Source: Planctomycetota bacterium
Lineage (GTDB): Bacteria > Planctomycetota > UBA1135 > GCA-002686595
Assembly (NCBI GenBank): GCA_002686265.1
Contig: NZBA01000063.1
Coordinates: forward strand, 82,634-146,633
Direction of reading: 5' to 3'
DNA length: 64,000 nucleotides
Positions 35,865-44,701 of this stretch are shown piece by piece; positions within the stretch are counted from its first letter, which is position 1, and the number at the start of each line of letters is the position of its first letter. The translations under genes were made by a program, and so were the position numbers. The notes beneath the pieces are model-generated. The model was not told where the DNA came from and ran no database searches. It saw nothing but the letters and a program-made list of their open reading frames with translations.

Positions 35865-36028
35865 GCACCCTGACCGGTACTCCCGCGGTCCGTGCCCTAT
35901 CCCGCCTACCGGGCCCGCGGTTGGGCCGTGCGGCCGCCTCGGGAGCGAGGTGGCCGGCTGGCGGGAGTGATCGCCGGAAGCGCCCGGACCTTCTCCGGGT
36001 CGTGCCCGGACGGACCTGAGTCGACACT

Positions 36029-36066
36029 CTGAATCGACACGGCCCGGCTGAATCGACACGGCCCGG
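36029..36066. repeat. 19-bp perfect tandem duplication abutting a terminator hairpin
   Basis: CTGAATCGACACGGCCCGG is present twice without spacer (36029-36047, 36048-36066), with a degraded third copy (CTGAGTCGACAC) just upstream. The second copy runs into the left arm of the hairpin at 36061-36097. Confidence 0.9.
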
Positions 36067-36097
36067 AGGCCGTCCCCCGGCGGGACGGCCTCCGGGC
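36061..36097. terminator. Perfect 16-bp hairpin between convergent genes
   Basis: Arms 36061-36076 and 36082-36097 pair perfectly over 16 bases with a 5-base loop (CCGGC). It lies 31 bases beyond the livM stop on the minus strand and about 200 bases past the histone-like gene on the plus strand. There is no T-run on either side, so termination may be factor-assisted; it probably marks the end of the liv operon. Confidence 0.6.
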
Positions 36098-36127
36098 TTC
36101 TCCCGCGAGCCGCCGGCGGCCCTTCAC

Positions 36128-37216
36128 TCAGTAGCGGAACGGCCAGGCCGCGAAGGTGCGCTTCACGCGCAACCACAGGCCCAGGAGCCCGAGGGGCTCG
36201 ACCACCAGCAGCACGCAGACGCCGACCGCGAACAACAAGGTCGAGCGCTGGTGGGAGGAGAGGTCCGCGACGAAGGGGATCCAGCCGCCCACGGTCTCCA
36301 TTAGCGGCGCGAGACACACGAACAACAGCGCGCCGGCCACGGCGCCGAAGATCGTCCCCACGCCACCGAGCACGATCATCGCGATGTACTGGACCGACAG
36401 GTTCAGATCGAACGGAGGCTCGATCGTGATGTACTGCTGCTGGTAGGCGAACATCGAACCCGCCACCCCGGTCAGGAAGGACGAGACTCCGAAGGCCAGT
36501 ACCTTGCTGCGGGCCGGGTGCACGCCGAGCACCGATGCGGCCAGGTCCTGATCGCGGACGGCCATCATTGCCCGCCCGCTGTTGGAGTGTGCGAGGTTCT
36601 TGCCCAGCCAGGCCGCTCCCGCCGCGAGGAGGAGAAACAGGTAGTAGAGCTTCCGATCGAAGCCGAGGGTGACAGGGCCGAGCCGCCAGGGCGTGCTGAA
36701 GCGAAGCGCCTCGCCCGCCGCGTCCGACCCACCCGCGTACATGCGCACCGCCATGCCCGAGACGCCGTGGGTGAGCTCGGGCAAAGAGTGCAGGAGGTGG
36801 CTCGTCAGGAACAGGATGCCGAGGGTTACGATCGCCAGGTAGAGCCCGCGCAGACGCAGGGCGAAGGGCCCGACCGCCAAGCCGACCGCCGCGGCCACCG
36901 CTCCGGCGCAGGGCATCGCCAGCCAGAAAGGCAGCTCGAGGCGCTCGCCGAGGACGGCCGTCGTGTAGGCACCCAGGGCCAGGAAGGCGGCATGGCCCAA
37001 GCTGATCTGGCCGGCGAAGCCCGTCAGGATCATCAGGCCGACCGCGCCCACGACGGCGATCAGCGCCAGGTTGGCGGTCGTCAGCCAGCGGTCACTGGCG
37101 ACGAAGGGCAGAGCGAGAGCCACCAGGACCCACAGGGCGAGGCCGGCTTGCGCCCAGCGGTCCTCGAACAGGCGCAGGTCCTGCTCGTAGCGCGTGACCA
37201 GCGGGCGGGTCGGCAT
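36128..37216 (-). CDS. livM: Branched-chain amino-acid-type ABC transporter permease LivM
   Basis: 362 residues with about ten membrane helices. GFAGQISLGHAAFLALGAYT (about 88-107) is the LivM/LivH permease signature, RGLYLAIVTLGILFL and VLGGVGTIFGAVAGALL complete the pattern. It forms the membrane channel with LivH and is energised by LivG/LivF. Start ATG 37216 overlaps the stop of livH by one base (TGATG), so translation is coupled. It is the last gene of the six-gene operon and is followed by a strong hairpin. The substrate may be an acid rather than Leu/Ile/Val (see the ligase in the operon). Confidence 0.93.
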   Translation of the reverse strand: MPTRPLVTRYEQDLRLFEDRWAQAGLALWVLVALALPFVASDRWLTTANLALIAVVGAVGLMILTGFAGQISLGHAAFLALGAYTTAVLGERLELPFWLAMPCAGAVAAAVGLAVGPFALRLRGLYLAIVTLGILFLTSHLLHSLPELTHGVSGMAVRMYAGGSDAAGEALRFSTPWRLGPVTLGFDRKLYYLFLLLAAGAAWLGKNLAHSNSGRAMMAVRDQDLAASVLGVHPARSKVLAFGVSSFLTGVAGSMFAYQQQYITIEPPFDLNLSVQYIAMIVLGGVGTIFGAVAGALLFVCLAPLMETVGGWIPFVADLSSHQRSTLLFAVGVCVLLVVEPLGLLGLWLRVKRTFAAWPFRY

Positions 37217-38112
37217 CAGACGCGCTCCACTTCCCGCGTACCGAACAGCCCGTGTGGTTTCACGATCAGGAACAGGATCATCACCACGTAGGGGAAGACG
37301 GCGTGGAAGTTCCTCCCGAACTCGCCTAGGTAGGGGTTCACATAGCCCTGGCAGAGAACTTCGAGCACACCGAGCAGGACCCCGGCCAGCACCGTGCCCC
37401 AGGCCGAGTCGAGGCCGCCGACGATCACCGCCGGGAAGGCGCGCAGGGCCACGAAGCCCAGGTTCGTGTCCACATTGCGCGGGAACATGCCCAGGAAGAT
37501 CCCCGCCAGGGCGGCGAAGAGGCCGGCCAGAAACCAGGTCGCGGCGAAGACGCGGCCGACGGGGATGCCGAGCGCGAGGGCCGTCTCCTGGTCCGACGCA
37601 GTGGCGCGCATCGCTACGCCGAGCTTCGTGCGCCGGACCAGCAGGAAGAAGGCGGCCAGGGCGGCGGCGCCCGCGCCGAGGGCGGCCACGGAGTTCATCA
37701 GCAAGCTCGCTCCGGCGACGTCGACGGTGGTGAGCGGATCCCAGGGCGTCGGCATTCCGCGTGTCTGCGGGCCCCAGGCGATGAAGATCACCGAGCGCAG
37801 GACGGAGCCGACGAAGATTGTCACGATGATCGTCACGAAGACCGGGCGGCCGATCATGGGGCGGAGCACGAGGCGCTCCACAGCCGCCGCGAGGAGCCCG
37901 GTTGCGACCAGGGCCGCGGCCAGGGCGACGCCCCAGGGCAAGCCCGCGCCGCACAGGCTGATCATCGCGAAGGCACCGAAAGCCAGGAGCTCGCCGTGGG
38001 CGAAGTTGAAGACCGCGCTGGCGCGGTAGATGACCACGAACCCCAAGGCGATCAGGGCGTAGATCGTGCCGAGGGAGAGCCCGGAGACGGTGAGTTGCAG
38101 CCAGGTGCTCAC
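37216..38112 (-). CDS. livH: Branched-chain amino-acid-type ABC transporter permease LivH
   Basis: 298 residues, about eight membrane helices. TIYALIALGFVVIYRASAVFNFAHGEL at residues 17-43 is the highly conserved LivH opening, and AVIVGGLDSAWGTVLAGVLLG near residue 225 is the coupling region that contacts the ATPase. GTG start at 38112 overlaps the stop of the ligase gene by four bases (GTGA), indicating coupled translation in the order ligase-livH-livM. With LivM it forms the permease pair. Confidence 0.93.
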   Translation of the reverse strand: MSTWLQLTVSGLSLGTIYALIALGFVVIYRASAVFNFAHGELLAFGAFAMISLCGAGLPWGVALAAALVATGLLAAAVERLVLRPMIGRPVFVTIIVTIFVGSVLRSVIFIAWGPQTRGMPTPWDPLTTVDVAGASLLMNSVAALGAGAAALAAFFLLVRRTKLGVAMRATASDQETALALGIPVGRVFAATWFLAGLFAALAGIFLGMFPRNVDTNLGFVALRAFPAVIVGGLDSAWGTVLAGVLLGVLEVLCQGYVNPYLGEFGRNFHAVFPYVVMILFLIVKPHGLFGTREVERV

Positions 38113-39953
38113 GAGCGCGCTTCCTTCCGGTACATGGACTCGATCAGCGGGTCGTAGAGGCGCGCAACCTCGCGGCGGCGCACTTTCTGGGTCGCCGTCA
38201 GCTCGCCGTCGTCCTGGTGCAGCTCCTTCACGAGGAGTCGGAAAGCGCGCACCTGCTCGACGCGCGCCAAGCCCTCGTTGGCCAGCCGGAGCTCGCCTTC
38301 GATCAGTGCGCGCACCTCCTCCTTGGAAGAGAGGTCCTCGAACGAGGTGTAGGGCAGCTTGCGCCGCGCGGCCCAGTCGCCCACGGCGTCGGGCTCTATC
38401 TGGATCAGGGCCGCGACGAAGGGGCGCGCGTCTCCGATGGCCACGGCTTCCTTCACGAACGGGCTGCCCTTCATGGCGTTCTCGATCTTCTCGGGGCTGA
38501 GGTTCTTGCCGCCGGCGGTGATCAGGATCTCCTTCTTGCGACCGATGATCGAGAGGTAGCCGTCCGCGTCGATCGCACCCAAGTCGCCCGTGTGCAGCCA
38601 GCCCTCCGCATCGACAGCCTCGGCGCTCGCGGCCTCGTCGTGCAGGTAGCCGGGGAACACGAGGGGTCCGCGCATGAGCACCTCGCCGTCGTCCTCCAGG
38701 CGGACGTCGAGGCAGCCGAAGGGCGGACCGACCGTTCCCAGGCGCACGGCTTCGGGCGGGTTCACGTGGCTGGCGCCCCCGCACTCGGTCATGCCGTAGG
38801 CCTCCGCGATGCGGATGCCCAGGCCGTGGAACCACAACAGGAGCTCCTTCGAGATCGGTGCGGCGCCGGTGATCGGCAGGTGACAGCGGCGCATCCCGAG
38901 GCGCTCCTGCAGGGCGCGGAAGACCAGCAGGTCGCCGAGACGCCACAGTGCTCCGTCGAGGGGGCGCGGGCACCGTGCCAGGCGGCGCTCGGCGATGGCG
39001 CGGCCGGTGGTGCTGGCCCAGTCGAAGAGGCGGCGCTGCGGCCACGAGGCGTCGCGCATCTTGAGCGTGACCATGGCGTGCATCTTCTCCCAGATGCGCG
39101 GGACGCCGAGGAAGAGCGTCGGCGACACCTCGCGCAGGTCGCTCTGTACGGTTTCGATGCTCTCGCCGAAGTGCACCGTCGCGCCGACGGTCAGGGGGAT
39201 GAAGAAGGTGAAGATCTTCTCGGCGACGTGGCACAGGGGCAGGTAGGAGAGCACCGTGTCGTCCGCGGACAGGCCCAAGGTCGGCGTCAGTGCCCGAGCG
39301 GCGGCCAGCACGGCGGCCGGCGCGAGCAGCGCCCCCTTGGGGTCTCCTGTCGTGCCCGAGGTGTACACGACCATGCTCGGCTCGTCGGGGTCGAGGGCCG
39401 CGAGGCGCACGGCGAACCAAGCCTCGTCGTCGGTGCCCGCTTCCAGGAAGCGCTCCCAGTCCATCAAGCGCGGGTCGTCGTAGTCGCTCGTGCCGCGCGG
39501 ATCGAACACGACGACGCGGCGCACCGAGGGCGTGTCGGCGGCGACCTCGATCACCTTGTCGACCTGCTCCTGGTCTTCGCAGAAAACGAGCGTCGAGCCG
39601 CTGTGGCGCAGGACGTAGGCCACGTCGTCGGGCGGATTGGTCTGGTAGATCCCGACCGCCCGCGCACCGACGCTCTGGGCGCCGAGGTCGGCGAAGAGCC
39701 ACTCGGTGCGGTTGTCACTCAGGATCGCCACGTGGTCGCCGGGGCGCACGCCGAGGGCCCAGAGGCTCGCCGCGGCCGCGCGCACGCGCTCCAGGTACTC
39801 GCGCCAGGGGAACTCCCTCCAGATCCCGAGGGTCTTCTCGCGTAGGCCGACGCCTTCGGGCCGTTCGCGGGCCAGCAGGGTCAGGCGCCCGGGCAGGGTC
39901 GAGTCCAGCGGGTCGGCCGTCGCCGCGGGCTGGGGCCGCACGGGTTCAGTCAT
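38109..39953 (-). CDS. AMP-dependent acyl-CoA ligase within the liv operon
   Basis: 614 residues of the long-chain acyl-CoA synthetase (FadD15/Faa-like) branch of the adenylate-forming family. The P-loop-like YTSGTTGDPKG is near residue 199, the acceptor motif YGMTECGGASH near 390, GWLHTGDLG near 465, and the C-terminal catalytic Lys region (KNLSPEKIENAMKGSP) near 490. It activates a carboxylic acid with ATP and CoA. Position between livG and livH, with overlaps on both sides (8 and 4 bases), strongly suggests that the transporter imports the acid that this enzyme traps as a CoA thioester. No signal peptide; cytoplasmic or membrane-associated. The exact acid (fatty, branched or aromatic) is unknown. 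Confidence 0.9.
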   Translation of the reverse strand: MTEPVRPQPAATADPLDSTLPGRLTLLARERPEGVGLREKTLGIWREFPWREYLERVRAAAASLWALGVRPGDHVAILSDNRTEWLFADLGAQSVGARAVGIYQTNPPDDVAYVLRHSGSTLVFCEDQEQVDKVIEVAADTPSVRRVVVFDPRGTSDYDDPRLMDWERFLEAGTDDEAWFAVRLAALDPDEPSMVVYTSGTTGDPKGALLAPAAVLAAARALTPTLGLSADDTVLSYLPLCHVAEKIFTFFIPLTVGATVHFGESIETVQSDLREVSPTLFLGVPRIWEKMHAMVTLKMRDASWPQRRLFDWASTTGRAIAERRLARCPRPLDGALWRLGDLLVFRALQERLGMRRCHLPITGAAPISKELLLWFHGLGIRIAEAYGMTECGGASHVNPPEAVRLGTVGPPFGCLDVRLEDDGEVLMRGPLVFPGYLHDEAASAEAVDAEGWLHTGDLGAIDADGYLSIIGRKKEILITAGGKNLSPEKIENAMKGSPFVKEAVAIGDARPFVAALIQIEPDAVGDWAARRKLPYTSFEDLSSKEEVRALIEGELRLANEGLARVEQVRAFRLLVKELHQDDGELTATQKVRRREVARLYDPLIESMYRKEARS

Positions 39954-40734
39954 CGCGATCTCCCATGCCGGTGTAGGCCTCGACGACCGCCGGATCGTCT
40001 GCCACCTCCACCGGCGTCCCCTCGGCGATCAGCAGGCCGAAGTCCAAGACCGCCACGCGCTCGGCCAGGTCCATCACGAAGCCGAGGTCGTGCTCGATCA
40101 GGAGCATCGAGATGCCCAGCTCCTCCTTGACGTCCAGGAGGTAGCGCGCCATGTCCTCGGTTTCCTCCTGGTTCAGCCCCGCGGTCGGCTCGTCGAGAAG
40201 TAGGAGTCGCGGCTCCATGCACACAGCGCGCCCGAGCTCGACGCGCTTCTGCACACCGTAGGGCAGGATGCCCGCGGGGGTCTTGCGATAGCGCTCGAGG
40301 TGCAGGAAGTCGATCACCTGTTCGACCCGCTCGCGGTGGCGGACCTCGGCGCGGCGCGCGGCGCGCGTCCAGAGTAGGTCCTGCCACCAGCGCGACTCGA
40401 AGAGGTGATGGCGGCCGAGGAGCATGTTCTCGAGCACGGTCAGCTGCTCGAAGAGGACGATGTTCTGGAACATGCGCGCGATGCCGAGCCCGGCCGAGCG
40501 GTGGGGAGGGAGGCGCGTCAGGTCTCGGCCGTCGAGGTGCAGGGTGCCGCTCTGGGGGCGGTAGAGCCCCGAGATGCAGTTGAAGAGCGACGTCTTACCG
40601 GCGCCGTTGGGCCCGATGACCGCCTGCAGGCTGCCCCTCGCGACGGTGAGGTCGACGCCGCGCAGGGCCCGGACCCCGGCGAAGGAGAGCTCGACGCCGC
40701 GAAGCTCCAGCTCCGCGCCCTTCACGACAGCCAC
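39946..40734 (-). CDS. livG: ABC transporter ATP-binding protein LivG
   Basis: 262 residues. Walker A GPNGAGKTS, LivG-type ARMFQNIVLFEQLTVLENMLLGRH, Walker B LLLLDEPTAGLN and the switch His in LLIEHDLGFVM are all present; the ABC signature is degenerate (ILPYGVQKRVELGRA instead of LSGGQ), which is normal for LivG. It powers transport together with LivF. GTG start at 40734, overlapping the end of livF by 13 bases; its own stop overlaps the ligase start by 8 bases. Confidence 0.94.
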   Translation of the reverse strand: MAVVKGAELELRGVELSFAGVRALRGVDLTVARGSLQAVIGPNGAGKTSLFNCISGLYRPQSGTLHLDGRDLTRLPPHRSAGLGIARMFQNIVLFEQLTVLENMLLGRHHLFESRWWQDLLWTRAARRAEVRHRERVEQVIDFLHLERYRKTPAGILPYGVQKRVELGRAVCMEPRLLLLDEPTAGLNQEETEDMARYLLDVKEELGISMLLIEHDLGFVMDLAERVAVLDFGLLIAEGTPVEVADDPAVVEAYTGMGDRDD

Positions 40735-41507
40735 CGCCTGCGGCGCCGGTAGTGCTTGATCCGACGGTAGTCGGTCTGCCCGTCTCCGCCGAGGCCGAGG
40801 TAGAACTCGCGTACGTCCTCGTCGTCGGCGAGCTCCTCGGCCGTTCCCTCGTGCACGACGCGGCCGTTCTCGAGGATGCTCGCGCGGGAGGCGACGCTCA
40901 GAGCCATGGCGGCGTTCTGCTCCACGAGCAGGATGCTCAGGCCGTCGTCCGCCAGGGAGCGGATGAGGTCCGCGACCTCACCGACGATGCGCGGCGCCAG
41001 GCCCAGGGAGGGCTCGTCGAGCAGCAACAGCCGTGGGCGCGACATCAGCGCGCGCGCGATGGCCAGCATCTGCTGCTCGCCGCCGCTCAGGTAGCCCGCC
41101 TGCTGTCGGCGGCGGTCGGCCAGGATTCCGAAGCGCTCGTAAGCGCGCTCGAGGCCTTCGGCAGCCTCCCTGCGCGACACCGCCCAGGCGCCCGCCAGGA
41201 GGTTCTCCTCGACCGAGAGCTCCACGAGCACCCGGCGCCCCTCCATGACCTGGGCCAGGCCGCCTCCCACGATCGAGTCGGCCTTCTGCTCGGCCACCTC
41301 CCGACCGTCGAAACGCACGTGCCCCTTGGTGATGCGTCCGTCGTGGATGTCGAGCAGGCCCGTGATCGCCCGCAGGGTCGTCGTCTTGCCGGCGCCGTTG
41401 GGGCCGAGCAGTGCCACCGTTTCTCCGCGCGGCACGTGCAGGGTCACGCCCTTGAGGACCAGCACCACCTGGTGGTAGACGACCTCGAGGTTGGAGACTT
41501 TCAGCAT
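40722..41507 (-). CDS. livF: ABC transporter ATP-binding protein LivF
   Basis: 261 residues. Walker A GPNGAGKTTT, Q-loop region GLAQVMEGRRVLVELSVEENL (LivF-specific), ABC signature YLSGGEQQMLAIARAL, Walker B LLLLDEPSLGLAP and the switch region LLVEQNA (typical of LivF, with Q-N in place of H-D). The C terminus carries about 20 additional residues ending in RIKHYRRRRRWLS, a basic tail unusual for the family, overlapping livG by 13 bases. Starts at ATG 41507, 23 bases after livK. Confidence 0.93.
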   Translation of the reverse strand: MLKVSNLEVVYHQVVLVLKGVTLHVPRGETVALLGPNGAGKTTTLRAITGLLDIHDGRITKGHVRFDGREVAEQKADSIVGGGLAQVMEGRRVLVELSVEENLLAGAWAVSRREAAEGLERAYERFGILADRRRQQAGYLSGGEQQMLAIARALMSRPRLLLLDEPSLGLAPRIVGEVADLIRSLADDGLSILLVEQNAAMALSVASRASILENGRVVHEGTAEELADDEDVREFYLGLGGDGQTDYRRIKHYRRRRRWLS

Positions 41508-41530
41508 CGGCGGCGTGCGTCGGCGCGTGA

Positions 41531-42787
41531 TCAGTCGCCGGTGCCGCCGCGCTCGGCGAAGGGAGCGACGACCGTCCAGCTCCCGGCCGTGAAGTCGGGG
41601 CGCAGGATGCGCGTCAGGGTCCCGGCGACGTAGGGCGATGCCGCGTAGCTGATCGGTTGCAGCATTCCGCCCCCGGTGAAGTCGGTGATCTCGTGCAGGG
41701 CGGCCAAGAAACCCTCGCGGCTCACGTCACCCGCTTCGAGTCCGCGGCGGAAGGCCTCGATCCCCGTCAACCCCTGGAGATAGGACATCATCACGTAGAA
41801 GTCCGGCTCGCCCTGGTCCTTTCCGTGAGCCTCCCAGGCCGCCATGAACTTGTTCATGCCTGGCACCGGTTCGTTCCAGTAGGGCAGGCCCGTGACCCAG
41901 TAGAAGCTCTCGAAGACCGACGACGGGATCACGTCGGGCTTGAAGAAGGCGTCGATCCAAGAGGGCGTGCTTCCGATCCAGATCGGCGCGTACTCGAGTT
42001 GGGCCGCCGTGCCGAGGATCGGCCCGGTGGCGCTGGGGATGGTCGTCAGGAGCACGTGCGTCGCGCCGGCGTCCTTGAGGGCCGTGATGACCGCGGTCAT
42101 GTCCTTCTGCCCGGGCGCGACCGTCTGCTCGCTCGTGATCGTCACGCCGTGCAGCGCGGCTTGGTTCAGCCAGCCTGCTTGGCCGTCCTTACCGTAGTCG
42201 TCTTGCTGGTAGACGATGCCCGCCTTGACAGCTTCCGCGCCGCCGGCCTGCTCCACCGCCCAGTCCATGGCGCGCGCCGCCTCCAGGCGGTAGCTCGGAC
42301 CGATCGGCGGGGTCGAGGCGTTCTTCGCCATCTCCGAGGAGAGGCTGGCGGGGAAGGCGACCATGGTGTCCGCGGCGAGCATGTCGAGCAGCGGCAGGGT
42401 GTTGGGCGTGCCAAAGCTGGTGGCGAGGTAGAGGACCTCGCCGCGGATCTCGCGGTAGGCCTGGACCGAGCTCTGGGGGTTGTAGGCGTGGTCGCGCTCG
42501 ACGAGCTCGACGGTCCAGCCCTCGGGCAACAGGCCGCTCCCTCCGGCGTTGATCTGCGCCGCGAGCACGCGCTTGCCGAGGGCGTAGGGCACGCCGATCG
42601 CGGCCCCGGGGCCGCTCACGTCGTTCAGGCAGCCGAGCTGGAGTACCCGCTCACCGGCGTCGACACCGGGCCCGCTGCGCAGCCCTCCCGCGGCGGGCGC
42701 GCCGGCGTTCGGCTCACCCCCCGAGCAGGCGGCGAGGTGGGCGAGGACGATCGAGATGATGGTGCGGCCGGTCGGTCTTCGGGACAT
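41531..42787 (-). CDS. livK: Substrate-binding lipoprotein of the liv-type ABC transporter
   Basis: 418 residues. A lipoprotein signal (MSRRPTGRTIISIVLAHLAAC, lipobox LAAC) anchors it. The remainder is a type I periplasmic binding protein: LQLGCLNDVSGPGAAIGVPYALGKRVL is the opening strand and helix, VYQQDDYGKDGQAGWLNQAAL the inter-domain region, followed by FYWVTGLPYW. GAGGAAGC precedes the ATG at 42787. It is the first gene of the operon livK-livF-livG-ligase-livH-livM and captures the substrate. It is divergent from tyrS over 177 bp, which must hold the operon promoter. Confidence 0.93.
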   Translation of the reverse strand: MSRRPTGRTIISIVLAHLAACSGGEPNAGAPAAGGLRSGPGVDAGERVLQLGCLNDVSGPGAAIGVPYALGKRVLAAQINAGGSGLLPEGWTVELVERDHAYNPQSSVQAYREIRGEVLYLATSFGTPNTLPLLDMLAADTMVAFPASLSSEMAKNASTPPIGPSYRLEAARAMDWAVEQAGGAEAVKAGIVYQQDDYGKDGQAGWLNQAALHGVTITSEQTVAPGQKDMTAVITALKDAGATHVLLTTIPSATGPILGTAAQLEYAPIWIGSTPSWIDAFFKPDVIPSSVFESFYWVTGLPYWNEPVPGMNKFMAAWEAHGKDQGEPDFYVMMSYLQGLTGIEAFRRGLEAGDVSREGFLAALHEITDFTGGGMLQPISYAASPYVAGTLTRILRPDFTAGSWTVVAPFAERGGTGD

Positions 42788-42964
42788 GCTTCCTCCTCGT
42801 GCGCATGATAGGGGACCCCGCGCACGAACGTGAGGGGGGAGCGGCGTCGGCGGGATGCGCGGCGCGTGGGCGGTGACGCGGGCGCAGAGAATGACCGCCC
42901 CTGCGGCGTGGCCTCGCGCCTCCACCGGTGTAGATTGCACGCCCTCCCGGGGGGACCTCCAGCG

Positions 42965-44200
42965 ATGACCCGAACCGTCCAGTCCGACGAAGCCAGCGTC
43001 GAGCGCGTGCTCGACGCCTTCGCGCGCACGACCGACGAGATCGTGACCCTCGACGAGCTGCGCGGGGTCCTGCGCTCGGGGCGCCAGATCCGGATCAAGT
43101 ACGGCGTGGACGTCACCGCGCCGATGATGCACATCGGTCACGCGGTCAACCTGTGGATGATGCGCGAGCTGCAGGAGATCGGCCACAAGGTCGTCTTCCT
43201 GATCGGTGACTTCACGACGCGCATCGGTGACCCGACGGGCCGCGACAAGCTCCGGCCGGTGATCACGGAGGAGGAGATCGCCCGCAACGCCGAGGCCTTC
43301 ATCGAGCAGGTGGGGAAGGTGCTCCTGACCGACGAGGACGTGGTGGAAGTCCGCCGCAACTCGGAGTGGTTCGGTGACCTGCCGACGAGCAAGTTCCTGT
43401 CCCTGATGGAGATGGTGACCCACGAGCGCCTGCTCTCGCGGGACATGTTCCGAAAGCGGATCGAGGAGGGCGCCGGGCTCTACATGCACGAGCTGACCTA
43501 CCCGATCATCCAGGGCTACGACTCGGTGGAGCTCGAGTCGGACTTGACCATCGTCGGCTCCGACCAGCTCTTCAACGAGATGATGGGTCGCTTCTACCAG
43601 GAGCGCTTCAGCCAGAAGCCGCAGGTGATCATCACCACCAAGGTCACGCCGGGCATCGACGGCAAGCAGAAGCAGAGTAAGAGCCTGGGGAACTACATCG
43701 GCCTCGACCACGACGCGCGCGAGAAGTTCGGCCGCGTGATGAGCATCCCCGACAACCTGACCGCCGCGTACCTCTCGGTCTACACGGGTCTTGCCGACGA
43801 GCGGGTGGACGAGCTCGTGGCGCTCTCGGCTACGGACCCGATGGAGGCCAAGAAGATCCTCGGCCAGGCGATCGTCGAGCGCTACCACGGCGAGGAGGCC
43901 GCCGCCGCCGAGCGGCGCTGGTTCGAGGAGGTCTTCTCCCGCAGGCGCGAGCCCGACGACATCGAGGAGCGCTGCTTCAGCGAGGCGCCGGCCACGGCCT
44001 TCGACCTCGCCCGGGCCTGCTTGGGCACGAAGGAATTCAGCAACAGCGACATCCGGCGCCTGTTCCAGCAGGGGGCGGTGAAGCTCGACGGCGAGAAGAT
44101 CCCCGAACTGACCGAACCGGTGGAGCTCTCCGCCGAGTGCCGCACCCTGCGCCTGGGCAAGCGTACCTGGTTCAAGGTTCGTCTGACGGACTCACCCTGA
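42965..44200 (+). CDS. tyrS: Tyrosyl-tRNA synthetase
   Basis: 411 residues. The class I HIGH motif is MHIGHAVNLW (56-59 HIGH) and the second signature is KQSKS (236-240), with Gln for the common Met, in DGKQKQSKSLGNYIGL. YMHELTYPIIQGYDSVEL and VGSDQLFNEMMGR are typical of bacterial TyrS. A C-terminal S4-like RNA-binding domain (NSDIRRLFQQGAVKLDGEKI) is present. It charges tRNA-Tyr in the cytoplasm. ATG 42965 gives the standard N terminus. Confidence 0.95.
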   Translation: MTRTVQSDEASVERVLDAFARTTDEIVTLDELRGVLRSGRQIRIKYGVDVTAPMMHIGHAVNLWMMRELQEIGHKVVFLIGDFTTRIGDPTGRDKLRPVITEEEIARNAEAFIEQVGKVLLTDEDVVEVRRNSEWFGDLPTSKFLSLMEMVTHERLLSRDMFRKRIEEGAGLYMHELTYPIIQGYDSVELESDLTIVGSDQLFNEMMGRFYQERFSQKPQVIITTKVTPGIDGKQKQSKSLGNYIGLDHDAREKFGRVMSIPDNLTAAYLSVYTGLADERVDELVALSATDPMEAKKILGQAIVERYHGEEAAAAERRWFEEVFSRRREPDDIEERCFSEAPATAFDLARACLGTKEFSNSDIRRLFQQGAVKLDGEKIPELTEPVELSAECRTLRLGKRTWFKVRLTDSP

Positions 44201-44236
44201 GGCCGCGCTCCCCGCCGGCGCGATAGCACGGGGAGC

Positions 44237-44539
44237 GTGCACCGGGCCCCGTGGATCCTACCGCTGGCGGCGGCGCCGTCGGCCCTCGCCCAGCACGAGC
44301 TCCTCGAGCTGACGGCCTCGGATGGAGCCGCGGGAGATGTGTTGGATACGGCCGCGATCCATGACTAGCGCGTGCTCATCGGCGCCGATCAGGACGATGA
44401 CCACGGCGGCGGCTGCGGTTCGGCGTATGTACTCGACGCCCTGGCGGGCGAACGGCTGCCCGTGATCGGGGCCGAGCGCCTCGGGCTTCAATCTGACGAA
44501 CGGTCTAGAGGTCCTCTTGGGGACCTAGCAGCCCGTTGA
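44237..44539 (+). pseudogene. FG-GAP secreted-protein remnant with an in-frame TAG
   Basis: From a GTG at 44237 (GGGGAGC upstream) a signal peptide (HRAPWILPLAAAPSALA) is followed by ELLELTASDGAAGD, then AAIHD-TAG-RVLIGADQDDDHGG and GSAYVLDALAGERL. In intact proteins of this family the text is continuous (AIHD-x-RVLIGA...DDD..G.GSAYVFD), so the TAG at 44366-44368 interrupts a coding sequence. The frame ends at 44537-44539, after barely one repeat, so it is a truncated relic. It is the third broken FG-GAP gene of the window. Confidence 0.75.
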
Positions 44540-44701
44540 ACAACGCCCCATTCCGACTTCGCCCACCTTGAAGCGACGAAGGTGTCTTCGTTTCGCCACG
44601 GATCGCCTCCAACGTGCCGCCGGCAGTCCGGGGGCTCCCTCACGAGCTTTCACGCGGGGAAACGCGGGCGAGAGTGACCCTCTGGCGGATCCTCACGAGC
44701 G

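Noticed and set aside
17967-44368. Three in-frame TAG codons in FG-GAP genes as evidence for TAG recoding
   Set aside because: Well-supported genes in the same window end in TAG (polyferredoxin, sulfatase at 14275, selD, short nfeD), and the affected genes also carry a frameshift or are truncated. Decay explains the data better.
44560-44600. Imperfect hairpin gcgacgaag/cttcgttt as terminator
   Set aside because: The stem has a bulge, no T-run, and is not clearly placed at the end of a transcript.
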